Of a DNA stretch of 64,000 bases, positions 11,571-24,000 are shown piece after piece. Under the pieces are notes generated by a model. The model was not told the DNA's origin. It was given only the letters and a program-made list of their open reading frames with translations, and did no database searches. Position numbers and translations under genes: made by a program. Each line of letters starts with the position of its first letter. Position 1 is the stretch's first letter. Source of the DNA: Halichoerus grypus. Taxonomy: Eukaryota; Chordata; Mammalia; Carnivora; Phocidae. The stretch is taken from NCBI RefSeq assembly GCF_964656455.1, contig NC_135719.1:132041444-132105443 (forward strand), in the 5' to 3' direction.

Positions 11571-13934
11571 TCTTTTTCTTCCTTTTAATATTACTTGAAA
11601 AAAATTTTGAGTCATATGGAGAAAGCACCTATAGTTGTGGATAATGGGAGATAAAATTTGGAAATTATATTTGTTATGAATAATTAAAGGCAAATGCCAG
11701 GTAAGAAATTTGGACTTGGCTAAGTGTGAAGCACCAAAAGAATGGGGACAAGGAAAGGGAAATCGTGCTGATACTTGTATTTCTGAATTACGGTACTGCC
11801 GCCATCCCTGTCAAACCATACTGTACATGTGGAACTGGAAAGGGAGAGAATGTACTTTGAAAATAATGTTTCACACTAAATTCATATGAGATACTTTTAT
11901 TTTAATCTTTTTAAGTAAGATATTTAGTTTTATCATTGTAATACTAAAACAAACTTAGAGAAAATTAATAAAATACAGAAAAATATAAGAAATACTCAAC
12001 TATAGTCTCCATAATTACCCATAAATATTTTAATATTTTCAAAGATTCTTTTTTTTTCAACTAGAGAAATACCCTTGAGACATCTCACAAAATCTTACAG
12101 AATTAAAACAATGTTATCTGTGGAGCTTGCTGTTCTTCTTTTATTTTTATGCTATGGTAAATTTACATCCAGTGAAATATTCTTTGAAAATATGCTTCTT
12201 AGTATCTAAATAATATTCCATTCTGTGTGTCATAATTTATATTAGCAGCAAACCAGTTACAACCTAAACCTCAGAACACTTTTTAAACATTAAATAACTG
12301 TGCAAAACACTCTTGAAGTAAAGTAGTTCAAAAATAATCAATCCACTCTCAAGTGCTCTAATTGCCTCATATATTTTCATCATTAAGGAAAAAGGAATGG
12401 AATCTAAGAACACTGCTTTTGTACTACAGCAGGGCTTGTTTAGCAAGACCCATTTAGATTGTTCCTTTTCATATCATTGTTCTTGGTTTTTTATAACACT
12501 TGAAAGTTCTGTGCTACTGGAACAGTGCTCTGTTTACAGATTCTTTAACCTCTGGTGTCTTGTCCTCATATTGTTTGGTTTCAGGGACACATTACTTTAA
12601 AATATAGGGAGCTCTACGTTGATGAAATGTATTCAGATCCTTTATCTCATGAGCTTCATCATCATTTGGCTTTGTTGTGGATATTAGCTCTTTGGGACCA
12701 TTAGCATCTATTTCCTCTTCCTCTTAGTAATGATACTTCAATTTTTGTACTGAATTTCTTTTCCTCACATTCAGTCAGTGTGATTTTATGGAAGCTGATC
12801 CTAATGACAGCACCAGATGTCACTAAAAAGCCTCATTCCTGTGGCCCCACTTACCAATTCAGGCACTGGACTCATTTGAGAACAAGGACCTCTGTGTAGA
12901 TTTTTCTAAGAGCTCTGGAAAAAGAGCTTCTTTTCTCTTCTCCTGAACTACCTGAAAAAATGCTTTTCTGGGTTGGATATTGTCAGGAAGCGGGAAGATC
13001 TAGCAACCAATCTCAAGTAAGGATTCCCATCACATGAATGATGGCAAAGATCATGACGATATCAACCCCTAGAAGTAGGAGCTCACAGACCTCTACCCGG
13101 TGCTTTTCTATGGGTTGGGAGTCACTAAGGAGGACTCAACACTTAGGACCAGGTTGGGACAACGGTTTACTCACAGAAAAGAGAAGAGATGCAGCAAGAT
13201 CAGCATCTGTAGTGTGTGCTGGTCTCTCTGGGTCAATGGCTCCCTGCAGATAGCCAGTGCAGGGTGATAGACTACACATACCCCTCTCCTACTACTATGA
13301 AGACATGGCTCCCTTCCTGCAATTGGGGGAGAAGGATATACTGGTGGGACTGGCCAGGAGTCATATGATTCACATGCTTAAGCAATACAAGGAAGTTCAT
13401 TGCATACCTAGAACTTCCTTCTAAGGAGGAAGCAGAATCAGAGGCCAAAAAACAGTTTGGCACCCCATTTCCTTATAGGTGAATATTTCAAGCCTACGTT
13501 GCTCCTGGGCAAACTTGAAGAGGGGTGGCAGGTCCCATGATGTCTGCTTCCTCAACAGATATGATTAAAGAAATGGAGAGAAGCAGGAGGGCTGCATGTT
13601 TGGTATGACATTTGCTACGTTTGATCCTAGATTTCCCTACTGTGTCATTACCACAGTGCTCATGATTGTTATTGTCACCATTTTCTTTTCTTTCATTCCT
13701 TTTTTGAAAACTATGTTGGAGCAAGGTCGCAAAAGTTTTCTGAGAAAGAAGCCAAAACCAGGAAGAGGCATGAAATAGAGAGTAAAATAATGTCCTCTTC
13801 CTATGATTTGAGTTGTTGGCTGAAGCCCTGAATGTGGACTTTCAATACTAAGAGCTAAGAAATTCCTTTTGCTGTTTAAGCCGGTTTAAATTAGCTACTG
13901 AGCTACTTGCAAATTTAATATCCCAAATTAGACA
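11571..13934. other. Mostly unique region
   Basis: No gene is found in 2.3 kb. 11880-12240 is AT-rich and may be very old L1 antisense ('gctatggtaaatttacatccag', 'aataatattccattctgtg'). 13850-13925 ('aagaaattccttttgctgtttaagcc') resembles the 3' end of an MLT1-like LTR. A 60-codon frame at 13596-13778 has one hydrophobic segment and a basic tail but no recognised homologue. Confidence 0.35.
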
Positions 13935-14070
13935 GACATTTCATTTTCAAAATGAGGCTTAAAAACAAAAACCTGAAATCAGTAGAAATAACCTGCGTAA
14001 GATAACAAAACTGGTAAACATCAGAGCCAGGATGTAAATTTGGGATTTTGGAGTCTGAATTTCCTTATAG
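13935..14070 (-). mobile_element. MIR SINE, antisense (probable)
   Basis: 'atttcattttcaaaatgaggcttaaa', then 'gtaagataacaaaactgg', 'cagagccaggatgtaaatttggg' and 'gagtctgaatt' follow antisense MIR, decayed. Confidence 0.6.
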
Positions 14071-15059
14071 CTGATTGCTTGGTTAGGCATACTTGGAGTT
14101 TTAAAAAAATCAGCCTGAAAACTGGTTATTACTCTCAGAAGTTTTGTTCGTTTTGCAGATACTTCTGCAAATGTTCATGAGCCATTTGTCTATTGCGTGA
14201 TTAAAGAATTGTGCTAGGAGTTATATGCTTCTCTCCACCTCTTCTCCACCAGGAACAGTTGAATGCAGAAACAAGATAAGGGAGTTTTTCCTCCTTTTTC
14301 CTTTGTAGGAGAGCAAATGGGATTTGGTGACTTAAGAGGTTATTGTTCCCAACTTCAATAACTAAAGTCTTAGACCTGATATGGCCCCTCAGGAGTCCTA
14401 CAATCTTAGTCTCTGCACCACCAACATAAGCCAAAGTGAGCAAGGTTTTAGAGAGCAGGAAGGTTCCCTAGATGATCAGTATTTCACACTGGCTCTTCCT
14501 TCTTAGAAAGTAGTTATTTGTCTTTCTTTCACTCTTTCTCTACAGGTAGCAGTGGCAAGCGTCCAATTCAAAGGCAGAGGGGTCTTTCATTTCAGACAGG
14601 AGCCCTCAAGCCACAGGACTGCCCTCCCTGTACCACGGCCAAATTCTCCTAGGCAGGGGCTGAAGACAAGCCTAATAGGGCAGAGATGTATTTTCTTGCA
14701 GCTAGAATTGTTTTCACTTAGAATTCAGCTAAAGCAAAGCCATCTATTATCGTCTGCTGGTTTTGAGTATTAGCTGAAGGAGATGGATAGATAGCTCAAG
14801 CTCTAACAAAGATTTTTAAGTCAGGCAATGTGGTTTTTTCTTCCCAAACCCTACCACCGCAGCTTTGGGCTAAGTGGTGTTTGTCTTGGGTTCTAGTCTA
14901 GCCTGAGGCTTTTCACCAATGAATTCTGATTCCCTACATCACACTCTTATATCACTGTACTCATGATTTTTTGAATCTTATATTTAGTTTAACTTTGCCA
15001 ATCCAAATTATTTAAGTTATAATTTGATTCACTCATTTTTAACTCTTTTATATTTTATG
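14071..15059. other. Unique spacer
   Basis: No gene or recognised repeat. The 14552-14773 frame shows nothing familiar. Confidence 0.4.
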
Positions 15060-16200
15060 GAGTTTTCTCTAATATTTTATTATAAAAATGTTTAAATCTA
15101 CAGAAAAAATTGAAAGAATTGACCATGAAGACCCATATACGTGCTCTCCACATTCAACAATTTACATTCATTCTATTTGTATTATCATATATCTATTCAT
15201 CCATGTACCTTCCTATCCATTCATCAGGCAATCTGTTTATTTTTAGTGCATTTCAAATTAAATTTCAGACATCACTAATCTATTCATCTAAATACATCAT
15301 CAATATTTATAGTTTATAGCTCATTTTTCCTGGTGTAAAATTTATATACAATGAAATACATAAGTTGTAAGTATATCATTGAGTTTTGACAGAAGCATAC
15401 ACCTGTGTAAACCACTTCCCTCTTGAAATCCAAAAAGTGCCCTTGTGTCCCTCTCCAGTAATTCCCACATCCATGTCCTCAGAGGGAACAATTGTTTTGA
15501 TTTATGTCAACATAGTTTAACCCATTCTAGAACTCTGTATAGATGGTATCATAAGGAGGGATTCTTTTGCTTAAGACTTCTTTTAGTCAACATAATATTT
15601 TTGAGATACATCTATGTTGTATGGATCAATAATTCATTTCTTTTCATTGTTGAGTAATGAATTTTATTAAATAAATATATTGCAGTTTGTTTATCATTGT
15701 CTTGTTGATAGAAACCTATTCTGTATCTAGGTTTTGACTATTATTAATAAAGTTTCTATGAACATTCCTATACAAGTATTTTGTGGACATATATTTCCTC
15801 TTGGGCATGTGGGGGCAGGGGAGATAAGTACCTAAGAGTGAAATTGTTGGATCACAGTGTTGGCATATATTTAGTTTTATAAGAAACTGCCAGACCTTTT
15901 TACAAAATGGTTTTAACATTTCACACTCTCACCAAGAAGAGAGAATTCTGAATGCTCTAGATTCTTACCAACATTTGTTGTCAGTCTTTTTAAATTTTAA
16001 CTTTCTGGTAGATAATTACTGGTATCTTATTTTGGTTTAAATTTGCATTTTCCTAATGACTAATGCTATTGAGCACTTATTCCTGGGTTTATTGGCCATG
16101 TATACATTTTCTTTGTTCAAGTGTCTGTTCATGTTTTTGCCCACTTTCATTTTCCTTTTGATTTAATGAATATTTATCGATTGCCTATCATGAGCATGAT
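15060..16200 (-). mobile_element. Old L1 (L1M4/ME-like) 3' UTR, antisense
   Basis: The antisense text is typical of old L1: 'attcaacaatttacattc', 'gaaatacataagttgtaagt', 'tagatggtatcataaggagg', 'tttgagatacatctatgttg', 'gaaattgttggatcaca', 'gaaactgccagacc' and 'cactctcaccaagaagag'. No open frame survives. Confidence 0.75.
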
Positions 16201-16226
16201 ACTCTTTTAGACTCTAGGAAAACAAC

Positions 16227-16789
16227 GGTATATTAGTCAGTGTTCTCCAGAAAAACAGAATAGGATATATAGAAGTATATAGAAAGAGATTATCAAGGAC
16301 TGGCTCACACAATTATAGAAGCTGAGAGGCACCATTATCTGCTGTATGCAAGCTGAAAGCCCAGGAAAACCAGTGGTATAGTTCCAGTCCAAACCCAAAG
16401 ACCTAAGAACCAGAGGAGGCAATGGAGTAAGTACCAACTTGAGTCTGAATGCCCAGGATCTAGGGGATCAATGATATAAGTTCTGGTTCAAGACCCAAAA
16501 GCCCAAGAACAAGAAGCACCCATGTCCCAGGGCAAGAAAAGATGGATGTTTCAGCTCAAGCAGAAAGCAAATTCCAACTTTCCTCCACCTTTTTGATCTA
16601 TGTGGGTCCTCAATGGATTAGATGAGGCCCCCTCACAATGGTGAGGGCAATCTTCTTTACTCAGTACCAATTCTAATGCTAATCTCTTCCAGAAACACCC
16701 TCCGGACACACCCAGAAATAATATTGTACCAGCTATCTGAACATCTTTCAGCCTAGTCAAGTTAACACATAAAATTAACCATCATAAAT
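16227..16789 (-). mobile_element. LTR-like repeat, antisense (MaLR/ERVL type?)
   Basis: The left edge TATTAGTCAGTGTTCTCCAG and right edge AAATTAACCATCA match the two ends of a common eutherian LTR-like repeat. Between them are 'agaaagagattatcaaggac', 'cctccacctttttgatctatg', 'ggattagatgaggcccc' and 'aacacacccagaaataat' type words. Minus orientation is inferred because the minus strand starts TG and has the poly(A)-region words near its 3' end. The family name is uncertain. No coding region is present. Confidence 0.6.
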
Positions 16790-17005
16790 GGTAAAAACAA
16801 ACAAATCGTTATCCTTGCTCTCATAGCAAGGATACTGATTGAATACTCAGAAAAATAAATAGAAAAATCACAGTTGAGTGATTACTGGGAGTGCATGCTG
16901 CAGCGGAGCATTTGATTCTGTTTTGTTGGCAGGACGCAGTCGGGGAAACTGGGATAGTCTCTCACTGAATATGACTGGTAAAATTTGCCTACTATTGATG
17001 GACAG

Positions 17006-17465
17006 TGTGTTCATTTATTAGGGTGGCTGTAACAAATTACAGTCTGGCTAGCTTCAAACAGCATAAATTTATTCTTATGTAGTTCTGGAAGCTTAAAGTC
17101 TGAAATGAAGGTATTGGCAGGGCCAGGATCCCTGTAAAGGCTGTAGGGAAAAATCCTTCCCTGCCAATTCCTTGCTTCTGGTGGTTGTCAGCAACCCTTG
17201 GTGGTCCTTGGGTTTTAGACACATCACTCCAGCCTCAGTCTCCCTCTTCACATGGCCTTCTTTCCCGTGTGTCTCCTCTGAGCCTCATGTAAATCTCTCT
17301 CCTTTCTCTTATAAAGATACCAGTTATTGGATTGAGTGCCTACCCTAACCTGGAATGACTTCATTTTAACTACTTCTGCAAGGACGCTATTTTCAAATAA
17401 GGTCACATTCACAGGTACCGTGGATTTGAACATATCTTTTAGGGGTACATAATATACCCACAACA
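17006..17465 (-). mobile_element. MLT1 solo LTR, antisense
   Basis: 'gtgttcatttattagggtggctgtaacaaatta' at the left and 'acataatatacccacaaca' at the right are the reverse complement of an MLT1 (ERVL-MaLR) LTR. Inside are 'gtagttctggaagc', 'ttcttataaagataccag', 'ctattttcaaataaggtcacattcacaggtac' and 'aacatatctttta'. It is near full length for MLT1 (about 460 bp). No internal retroviral region adjoins it. Confidence 0.85.
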
Positions 17466-18505
17466 GAAACAGTGGAAGAGTTAATTCATGATAAATAGGG
17501 AGAGTTTTAAACTAGGCACCTGGGGATATCAAACCCTCTTCCAAGTTCTGTTTCTGTCGAGCTCTAAGAAATTAATTCAAAAAAATTCAAAAAAGAAAGA
17601 AAGAAAGAAATTGAGTAATCCATTCCACCTCTCTAGACTTCTAGACTTCATATGCCTTATTTGAGAAAAAATTGACATTAGATTTGATCTTTCTAAGTTT
17701 CTTTCCAAATCTAGACTACATAACATGATCTTACCTTGCTCTTACCCTTCTGGCAGCTCCTACTTTCTCCTCATTACTTTGTGTGTCCTTCCTGTATAGT
17801 GTTATATGGCACCCTAGGCACATTGATATTATAACATCTAACACTATGTCTTATAATTGCTAAAATGTAACAATGTATACTTTCTTTTGCAAGAAAAACA
17901 CTGATACCATTTTATTCTAGTTCCTTGATGTTGCCTTTTATTTTGGATCTATTTCATTGCCTCTCTCATTTTATATATGGGAAATGTATTGTAGATTACT
18001 TGAATTCAGTAAATTCTCTTTGTTTACCCTGCTTCTCATTGTTTTATATCTATCAGTTATCTCCCTGTGCCACTTTTAACCCCCTGAGGTTAATATTCTG
18101 ACTGCTCAGGTGAAGGGACTATCTAATCTAAACTGTCAACTCTCATCACACTTTGTTCTTTTATTTTGACAAGTGCGGTTTAGTTTGTATTTATAAAAAT
18201 GCTTCCCAGTAACCTGTAAATGTACTGTAATATATTGCCTGAAAATAATGGCATCTGAGTAATATGAGCCAACGCAATTTCCTGAAAATAATCTGGTGTA
18301 CATACTGGTCAGGAAGATTAATGTGGTTTGCATAATAATGCAGAATTACATTGCATATTTAAATTAGTCATGCAAATATCCCTATACTGTATTCCTGAAA
18401 GAAATAAAGAGAATAATTACAAATTGAGGCAAGTGCTAAAGAGGAAATAAACAAAGGGCTGAAGTAGGGATTAGGATGGAAGAAATACTCAGAGTAAGTG
18501 GTCAC
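17466..18505. other. Unique spacer
   Basis: No gene. A short GAAA stretch lies at 17593-17611. Possible MIR debris near 17610-17720. Confidence 0.4.
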
Positions 18506-18509
18506 GAAA

Positions 18510-18950
18510 GATTTTGCTGAAGAGGTAACACTGAAGTTGAGTCATGAAAAATGAGCAGAATCTAGTCATGTGCAAAGTGCACTTGTGTAGGCTGTGTGTA
18601 TGTGTGAATGTGTATATACATGCATGCACTTGTTGGAAGAGTATTCCAGAGTGGGAACACAACATGCAAAAACATTGTGTCAGCATAATAATGATGTAAT
18701 TAGACTAAGTGAGTAAAAAAGGACATTGTACAAAATGAGGTTTTGCAATAAGCTAAGGCCAGATCATGCAGGATTTTTTATATAATGCAATAATTTGGAT
18801 TTTCTTCTAAGTGTTCTGGGAAGCCAGTGAAGGGTTCTCAAGTGACACATTATCTGATTTGATTTTCTGGAGACATGATGGTGGGTCAAATTGGATCAAG
18901 GAGACATATGGAAAGCTATTAGGGTAGCTAGATTGAAAGATGATTTTTAC
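18510..18950 (-). mobile_element. L2 LINE, antisense
   Basis: 'gaagaggtaacactgaagttgagtcatgaaaaatgag', 'ggaagagtattccagagtggg', 'aaggccagatcatgcagga' and 'gggaagccagtgaaggg' correspond to the reverse complement of the L2 ORF2 end and 3' UTR. It may be the same element as 21330-21490, split by the block between. Confidence 0.7.
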
Positions 18951-19263
18951 AACACAAAATGCCACAAATGTTCAAAAATCGAAGGTACAGGTACTTCCGA
19001 AAATGGAAATAAAGATGGTGCTATAGATAGAAGCAATGTTTGAATTTGTATAAGAAAGATTTGGACACCTAAATCCCTTGCCTCATTAACTTCAGACTAA
19101 TAATTGAATGTCCTTCACCATCACAGAACAGCAGGGGTTTACTCTCTAAAGAGGTTGGTTAACCTAAGAAATTATCAACTCAGGAGCCCAGAGAAAGGGG
19201 AAGAAACCATACTCATAAAGGAAGATAATGTAAAAGTCTACATACAAAATGGTGACAGCCCTT

Positions 19264-19461
19264 GAGGCACCTGGGTGGCTCAGTCGTTAAGCATCTGCCT
19301 TCGGCTCAGGTCATGATCCCAGGGTCCTGGGATCGAGCCCCGCATCGGGCTCCCTGCTCAGCGGGAAGTCTGCTTCTCCCTCTCCCACTCCCCCTGCTTG
19401 TGTTCTCTCTCTCGCTGTGTCTCTCTCTGTCACATAAATAAATAAAATCTTTAAAAAAAAA
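19264..19461 (+). mobile_element. SINEC, young, full length
   Basis: Close to the subfamily consensus, with an intact B box (GGGATCGAGCCCC). A perfect 17-bp target duplication (aaaatggtgacagccct) lies at 19246-19262 and 19462-19478. Its near-consensus sequence and undiverged duplication make it one of the youngest insertions here and a good lineage marker. Confidence 0.97.
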
Positions 19462-20144
19462 AAAATGGTGACAGCCCTGAGTTTCTTCTACTCAGCTTCA
19501 AGAACATGGCATTAAGGCTTACACTATCCAGGAAGGAGTTGAAAAATTCTTCTGGGGAAACCAATAACTTCAAGAGAAAGAACCTTCACATAACTGACAA
19601 GTGGAGGTCCTCAAGAAGAGTCCAGTCAAATAATCTTCACTGATCCAGCACATGTACCTTCCCAAGAGAATTCTAGTGTATCACTTTTAGATATGACAGA
19701 CATCAAATGATTACCAAATATTTGAGGTAAATCTCAAATATTAAATACTGAGAATAAAGTAGAACTATGTCAAAAGCAATAGAAAATCTATACAGAAAAA
19801 AAAAATAACACATTTATTAAACAGGGATAGCTTGCTATAGAAAATGCAAATATTCAGAAAGAAAAAAGTTTCTTGCAAAATAAAAATAAGATAGCAGATA
19901 TAAAAGATTAAATACAAAAGTGGGAGTGGGAGTAGAAAACTTATGGAAGGAAAGAAAGGAAAATATGGTAACTAGAAAAGATATAAATTAACCATCTTCT
20001 CAGTCCAGAGACTCAGCATCTAAAAAATGTTGTATCTGAAACAATTAAAAGAAATTAAAAGAAAAAGGAGATAATCATTAAGTAACTTAAGAAAACTTCC
20101 AACAACTGAAATTCATGGTGTTGTAAATTGAGAGGACTCATCAG

Positions 20145-20257
20145 TAAAGTGACCCAATGTCCTGATTTGCCTAAAACCAGGGAGTTCTTGAGGTGTGGGA
20201 CCTTTAGTTTTAAAACAATAATAATCCCAGGCACACTGGAAAGAGTTGGTCACCCTA
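20145..20257. mobile_element. MER53-like palindromic MITE
   Basis: A 113-bp element. The left end TAAAGTGACCCAATGTCC and the right end AGTTGGTCACCCTA are imperfect inverted repeats. TA sits at both edges, as for TA-targeting DNA transposons. Too small to code. Name from memory. Confidence 0.55.
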
Positions 20258-21329
20258 TACACCAATTGCCAGTATAAAAGATAAAAAGACTCATCCCAAA
20301 TCATATGCCATCATGAAACTTATGGGACAACATGATGATCTTACATAATTTCAGGAAAAGGAAAAGGCTTGTATACAAGGGACATAGAATCAGAGAAGTA
20401 TCAAACTGCTCAATAGCACCATGGGAAGTTGGAAAATAATGGAGCAAGGCTATCAAAAGTCTGGGGATAAATACTTTTCAACCAGAATTCTATACCTAAA
20501 GATACTGTCCAATGTGCAAGATCTCAAAAAATTTTTCTCATATACACCCTTCTCCAGAAATCTACTGGGATATACTTCACTAAGATACAGGAGTAAACTA
20601 AGAAAGTGGAAGTGGTATCCAGAAAATTGGGGATCTCACCTGTGGGAAAGGGGAAAAGAATTTCTAGGATGATGGCAAAGAAATATCCCAACATGACATC
20701 CTTTGAGCAGTCATTAATGAAAGAGAATGAGGATCTCTAGAAAGGATAGCACCAAGAAAAGATTTGCTTAAAATTAACGAGAGGAAATTTTATTTATTAC
20801 AATACATTAAGATGAGTCCAGAATAAACAAAAGCAAATAAAAAAGAGTGACAAAAATATTTTTAAAAAAGAATACACTGCATGAATCATTTGTGAATATT
20901 TACTTAGCCATAATCACATAGAAAGGGCATAGTGATTCAACTAAAAATTATGGTATAACTTTATCAAGCAAAAAGGAAAAAAGCAATTCATGTGTGTAAG
21001 TGTGTGGGAGTGATGTAAGAAATTATGGTAGTAGCTTCTTCAACAGGAAGTTGATAATTATTCTAAAACCAAAAAAACCCAAGCAAAAATATTTTAAACA
21101 TATTATTTAGAAATTAGGAGACAGATGCCAGGGTATGGCATGGGGGAAGCTAGTTTGAAAGATTTGAAAACCATTGTTTCTAGATAAAGGGGAATTGGGA
21201 ATGGGGAAAGGTAATACAGAAGTCTACTATTTTATATAAAACTTGTAAAATTATTTAACATGTGTCACTTTGGTAACAGTAACAAATCAAAACAATCTGT
21301 GGGAGAACAGGACAATTAAGAAAGAGTGG

Positions 21330-21490
21330 TGGTTAGTATACCTGCTGAGAAGTTGAGTCAGATGAGGACTAAGAACTGCCCAGTAAATTTGGCAACAGAG
21401 AGGTCATTGGAGACCTTGACGTTGCCATAGTCATTGGAGAAGTGCAGGCAAAGCCAAATTGTACTGGATTGATGAGCTGTTGCAAAATGA
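21330..21490 (-). mobile_element. L2 LINE, antisense, 5'-ward part
   Basis: 'agatgaggactaagaactgccca', 'tttggcaacagagaggtcattggagaccttgac' match the reverse complement of the L2 reverse-transcriptase region. Strand and order agree with 18510-18950 being the other half. Confidence 0.65.
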
Positions 21491-22485
21491 GGGCAAGAAA
21501 GTGAACTTCACAAAGCCTAAAACTAAAGAGTCATTCTTGATCCAAGATGTCTTAGCAGTGAGTGGCTACACATCTACTCTGTTAAGACCGGTTTAGTCAG
21601 GCTTCAGGAAGGAAAGAGATGACATATTTAGAAGTGTTAGTTAAGAAGGATTTTTTTGAAGGTGTCATTAACAGAAATGTAGAGAGGTTAAGAAAAACTG
21701 ACATGGGATGGTGACACAGCCTGGGGTTAGAAAGAGAACAAAGCCATGGCCATCCTTAGGCCTAAAGGAGCAAAGGGAGGAAGTGACTACTGAAGTCCAG
21801 CAAGACCTGTGGCTCTAGCAGTGTGCTTCCTATCTGATGCCATGGCCCTTTGTAGCGACTGCCACAATGCAGCTTTGCAGAGGGGAAGCTGAGGGAATAC
21901 AACCCCCAGTATCTCTCCTATCTTTGTCCAATCTGCCACCCACACCTGCCATGATGATGCCCAATCAGAAGCCAAAGGCAAAGCAGCCTGGGTGGTGCCA
22001 GCCATAGATATTGATATGTCCCATGGAACAAAGTAGGTCAGTAGAATTTAAAAGGTATATTTGGAAAAACAAATAGAAACTATTCAGCACAATACCTGGA
22101 ATTTAAAAGAGCTACTATCTTGATGCATTTTCTTTGTTTTCTAAGTGTTCTCATTTTTAGTTGACTTTATCATGTCCTTCTTTATAGCGTCTAATTATAA
22201 CTTTGGTTTTCTAATTTTTTGGCTCACTAATGTAAATGATGGACTCTCTGGTGTATGTTTACTTCATGATTATTTTGCTTCCTGTCCTACCACAAACTGC
22301 CCAATTTTCACTGTTTCACACTTCAACTTCTGAAGAAGAATCTCTTTGGACCAGATATTTACTGTTTAGATAGAGCTTTATCAGCCTTCAAAGCCTATCC
22401 TTCAAAAAATACTGAAGGGTAAAAAGATTGCCTCAGAAAGGGCTGTGTATGAGATGATTCAGAATTGGCATTTATAAGACTATAA
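21491..22485. other. Unique spacer
   Basis: No gene or recognised repeat. Confidence 0.4.
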
Positions 22486-22489
22486 ATTT

Positions 22490-22640
22490 ACATTTGTAAA
22501 GAGCTTTCATATGCATCAAGTCTTGCATGTGAAAAAGACACATAAAAACATTTATATTTAGATGGCTTGTCTAAAGTCACTTAGCAAAATTACATCAAAA
22601 CCAGGAGAGATAGGAAACCAAGTTCTGTTTAGTGAAATTT
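22490..22640 (-). mobile_element. Possible MIR, antisense
   Basis: 'taaagagctttcatatgcatcaagt', then 'gatggcttgtctaaagtcacttagcaaaatt' resembles decayed antisense MIR. Weak. Confidence 0.35.
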
Positions 22641-23605
22641 ACAGTGATACAGCTTAGAGGAGTAAATCTGAAAAATTATTGTGTTACAGTATGTGAAGAC
22701 AGAGCTGTTCATAGAGAGATAAATACATAAGGAGATAATTCCTATTTACATAGGAATCATGGTCTGTGGTGAGAAGAATGGAACCTAATCTGAAAGAGTC
22801 CAGAAGAAAAGAGGAAAAGTAGGAGAAACATATGATTTGAAGGAATTAGGGAATTTAAGATATTTAATGGCATATAGTAAAATAATTTTTTTAAGATAAG
22901 TCTCTCATCCCATTCCTTCTAAATATTTGAGAAATTTGGGCCAAGTTTGGACAAATAACTTGAGGGTACAGTATAAAGTTGAAGCTGTAAGATATCGTGT
23001 GCCTGTGTGATTAATGTCCCCCAGTACATGTGCAGCCTTATCAGTACAAAAGCCAATTGGTGCAGATAGAGTGAAGAAAGATGGGAGTGATCTAGTTTAG
23101 GAGGGAAATGGGAAGCAGCAGAAGGGGAAGAACGAGGACTGTTCAGTTCATGTGCAAGGAGAATATAGGCCTGGTGGAAAGTGAGAGGATTAGAACTTGG
23201 GGCTCTATGTGGTTCATGAAAAAGGCACTGTGTGGTAAGACGGGGAGTTAAAAGATAAGAAGGCCTAACTGAGGGCAAAGGGGCAGAGAAAACAGTGAGG
23301 GAGAAGAAACACACACAGGGCTTCATGAGATTGTAAAAACAGATGTCCTGTGCTTTAAAAAAAAATGATAATTCTCAAAAATTCTGTATACAGAGCTTAG
23401 TCCTATGACTGGATTTAAAAGGTAATAACTAACCTCAGCAATGTAAGGTGTTACACTAGATTTTCTTATTAATCTATGTTTACTGTGATTAATGCAAGAG
23501 AAATCAAATGAGTCTTAAGCGTTCCACTGGAGATGAAAATGAGATAGGTTAATGGAATGAAAGGTAATTTTATCTAGATGGCACTGTGTAAAAAGAAAAA
23601 AAAAA
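22641..23605. other. Unique, purine-rich spacer
   Basis: No gene. A 135-codon minus-strand frame (22919-23326) is rich in Ser, Pro and Leu because the plus strand is purine-rich. No motif is recognised. Confidence 0.4.
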
Positions 23606-23610
23606 TGCCC

Positions 23611-23810
23611 TTTTTTTTTTTTTTTTAAGATTTTAGTCATTTATTTGAGAGAGAGAGAGTGAGAGAGCACAAGAGAGGGGAGGGTCAGAGGGAGAAGCAG
23701 ACTCCCTGCTGAGCAGGGAGCCTGATGAGGGACTTGATCCCAGGACCCTGGGATCATGACCTGAGGGGAAGGCAGATGCTTAACCGGTTGACTGAGCCAC
23801 CCAAGTGCCC
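23611..23810 (-). mobile_element. SINEC, antisense
   Basis: It starts on the plus strand with T16 (the reversed A tail), then a GAGA-rich part, 'gatcccaggaccctgggatcatgacctgag' and 'tgactgagccacccaagtgccc'. Possible short target duplications 'tgcccttttt' (about 23606) and 'tgcctttttg' (23811-23820). Confidence 0.93.
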
Positions 23811-23854
23811 TGCCTTTTTGTTTTTAACCTATTCTTTCTAATACTAGGAATATT

Positions 23855-24000
23855 CATTCTGCTCCTCCCTCCTGCTCCCTCTTCTTCCCCCTCATCCCCT
23901 TCCTCCTTCTTCTTCATTCTTCTTTCCCTTCCCCTTCCTCTTCCTCTTCTTGTTGTTCTTCTCCTTTTCCTTCTCTATCTCCTTCTGCTTCTCCTTCTGG
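23855..24000. repeat. Polypyrimidine tract (CTT/TCC)n
   Basis: About 145 bp that are almost entirely C/T on the plus strand, with TTC, CTCC and CCTTCC words. The purine strand could form a triplex (H-DNA). It yields a false leucine-serine frame. It follows the SINE but is not part of it. Confidence 0.9.

Larger units (their letters stand above)
18951..21329 (+). mobile_element. L1/HAL1-like block (hosting a SINE and a MITE)
   Basis: The region 20330-20900 carries the words of HAL1/L1 ORF1-type 3' ends: 'caaccagaattctatacctaaag', 'aagatctcaaaaaatttttc', 'acacccttctccagaaatctactgg', 'gagtaaactaagaaagtgg' and 'aatttctaggatgatggcaaag'. The flanks 19500-20330 and 20900-21300 are A-rich and compatible with the same old LINE but not diagnostic. 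No reading frame is intact. Confidence 0.45.

Noticed and set aside
13596..13778. 60-codon frame with one hydrophobic segment and a basic C-terminus, like a small membrane protein
   Set aside because: No homologue recognised, an overlapping minus-strand frame is present, and the surrounding DNA looks like decayed spacer. One hydrophobic run in T-rich DNA is expected by chance.
19264..19461. tRNA gene in SINE heads (here and in the other SINEC copies)
   Set aside because: The A and B boxes come from the tRNA-Lys ancestor, but no tRNA fold, acceptor stem or anticodon arm is intact.
22919..23326. 135-codon minus-strand frame
   Set aside because: Ser/Pro/Leu-rich because the plus strand is purine-rich. 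No motif, no start context, no partner exon.
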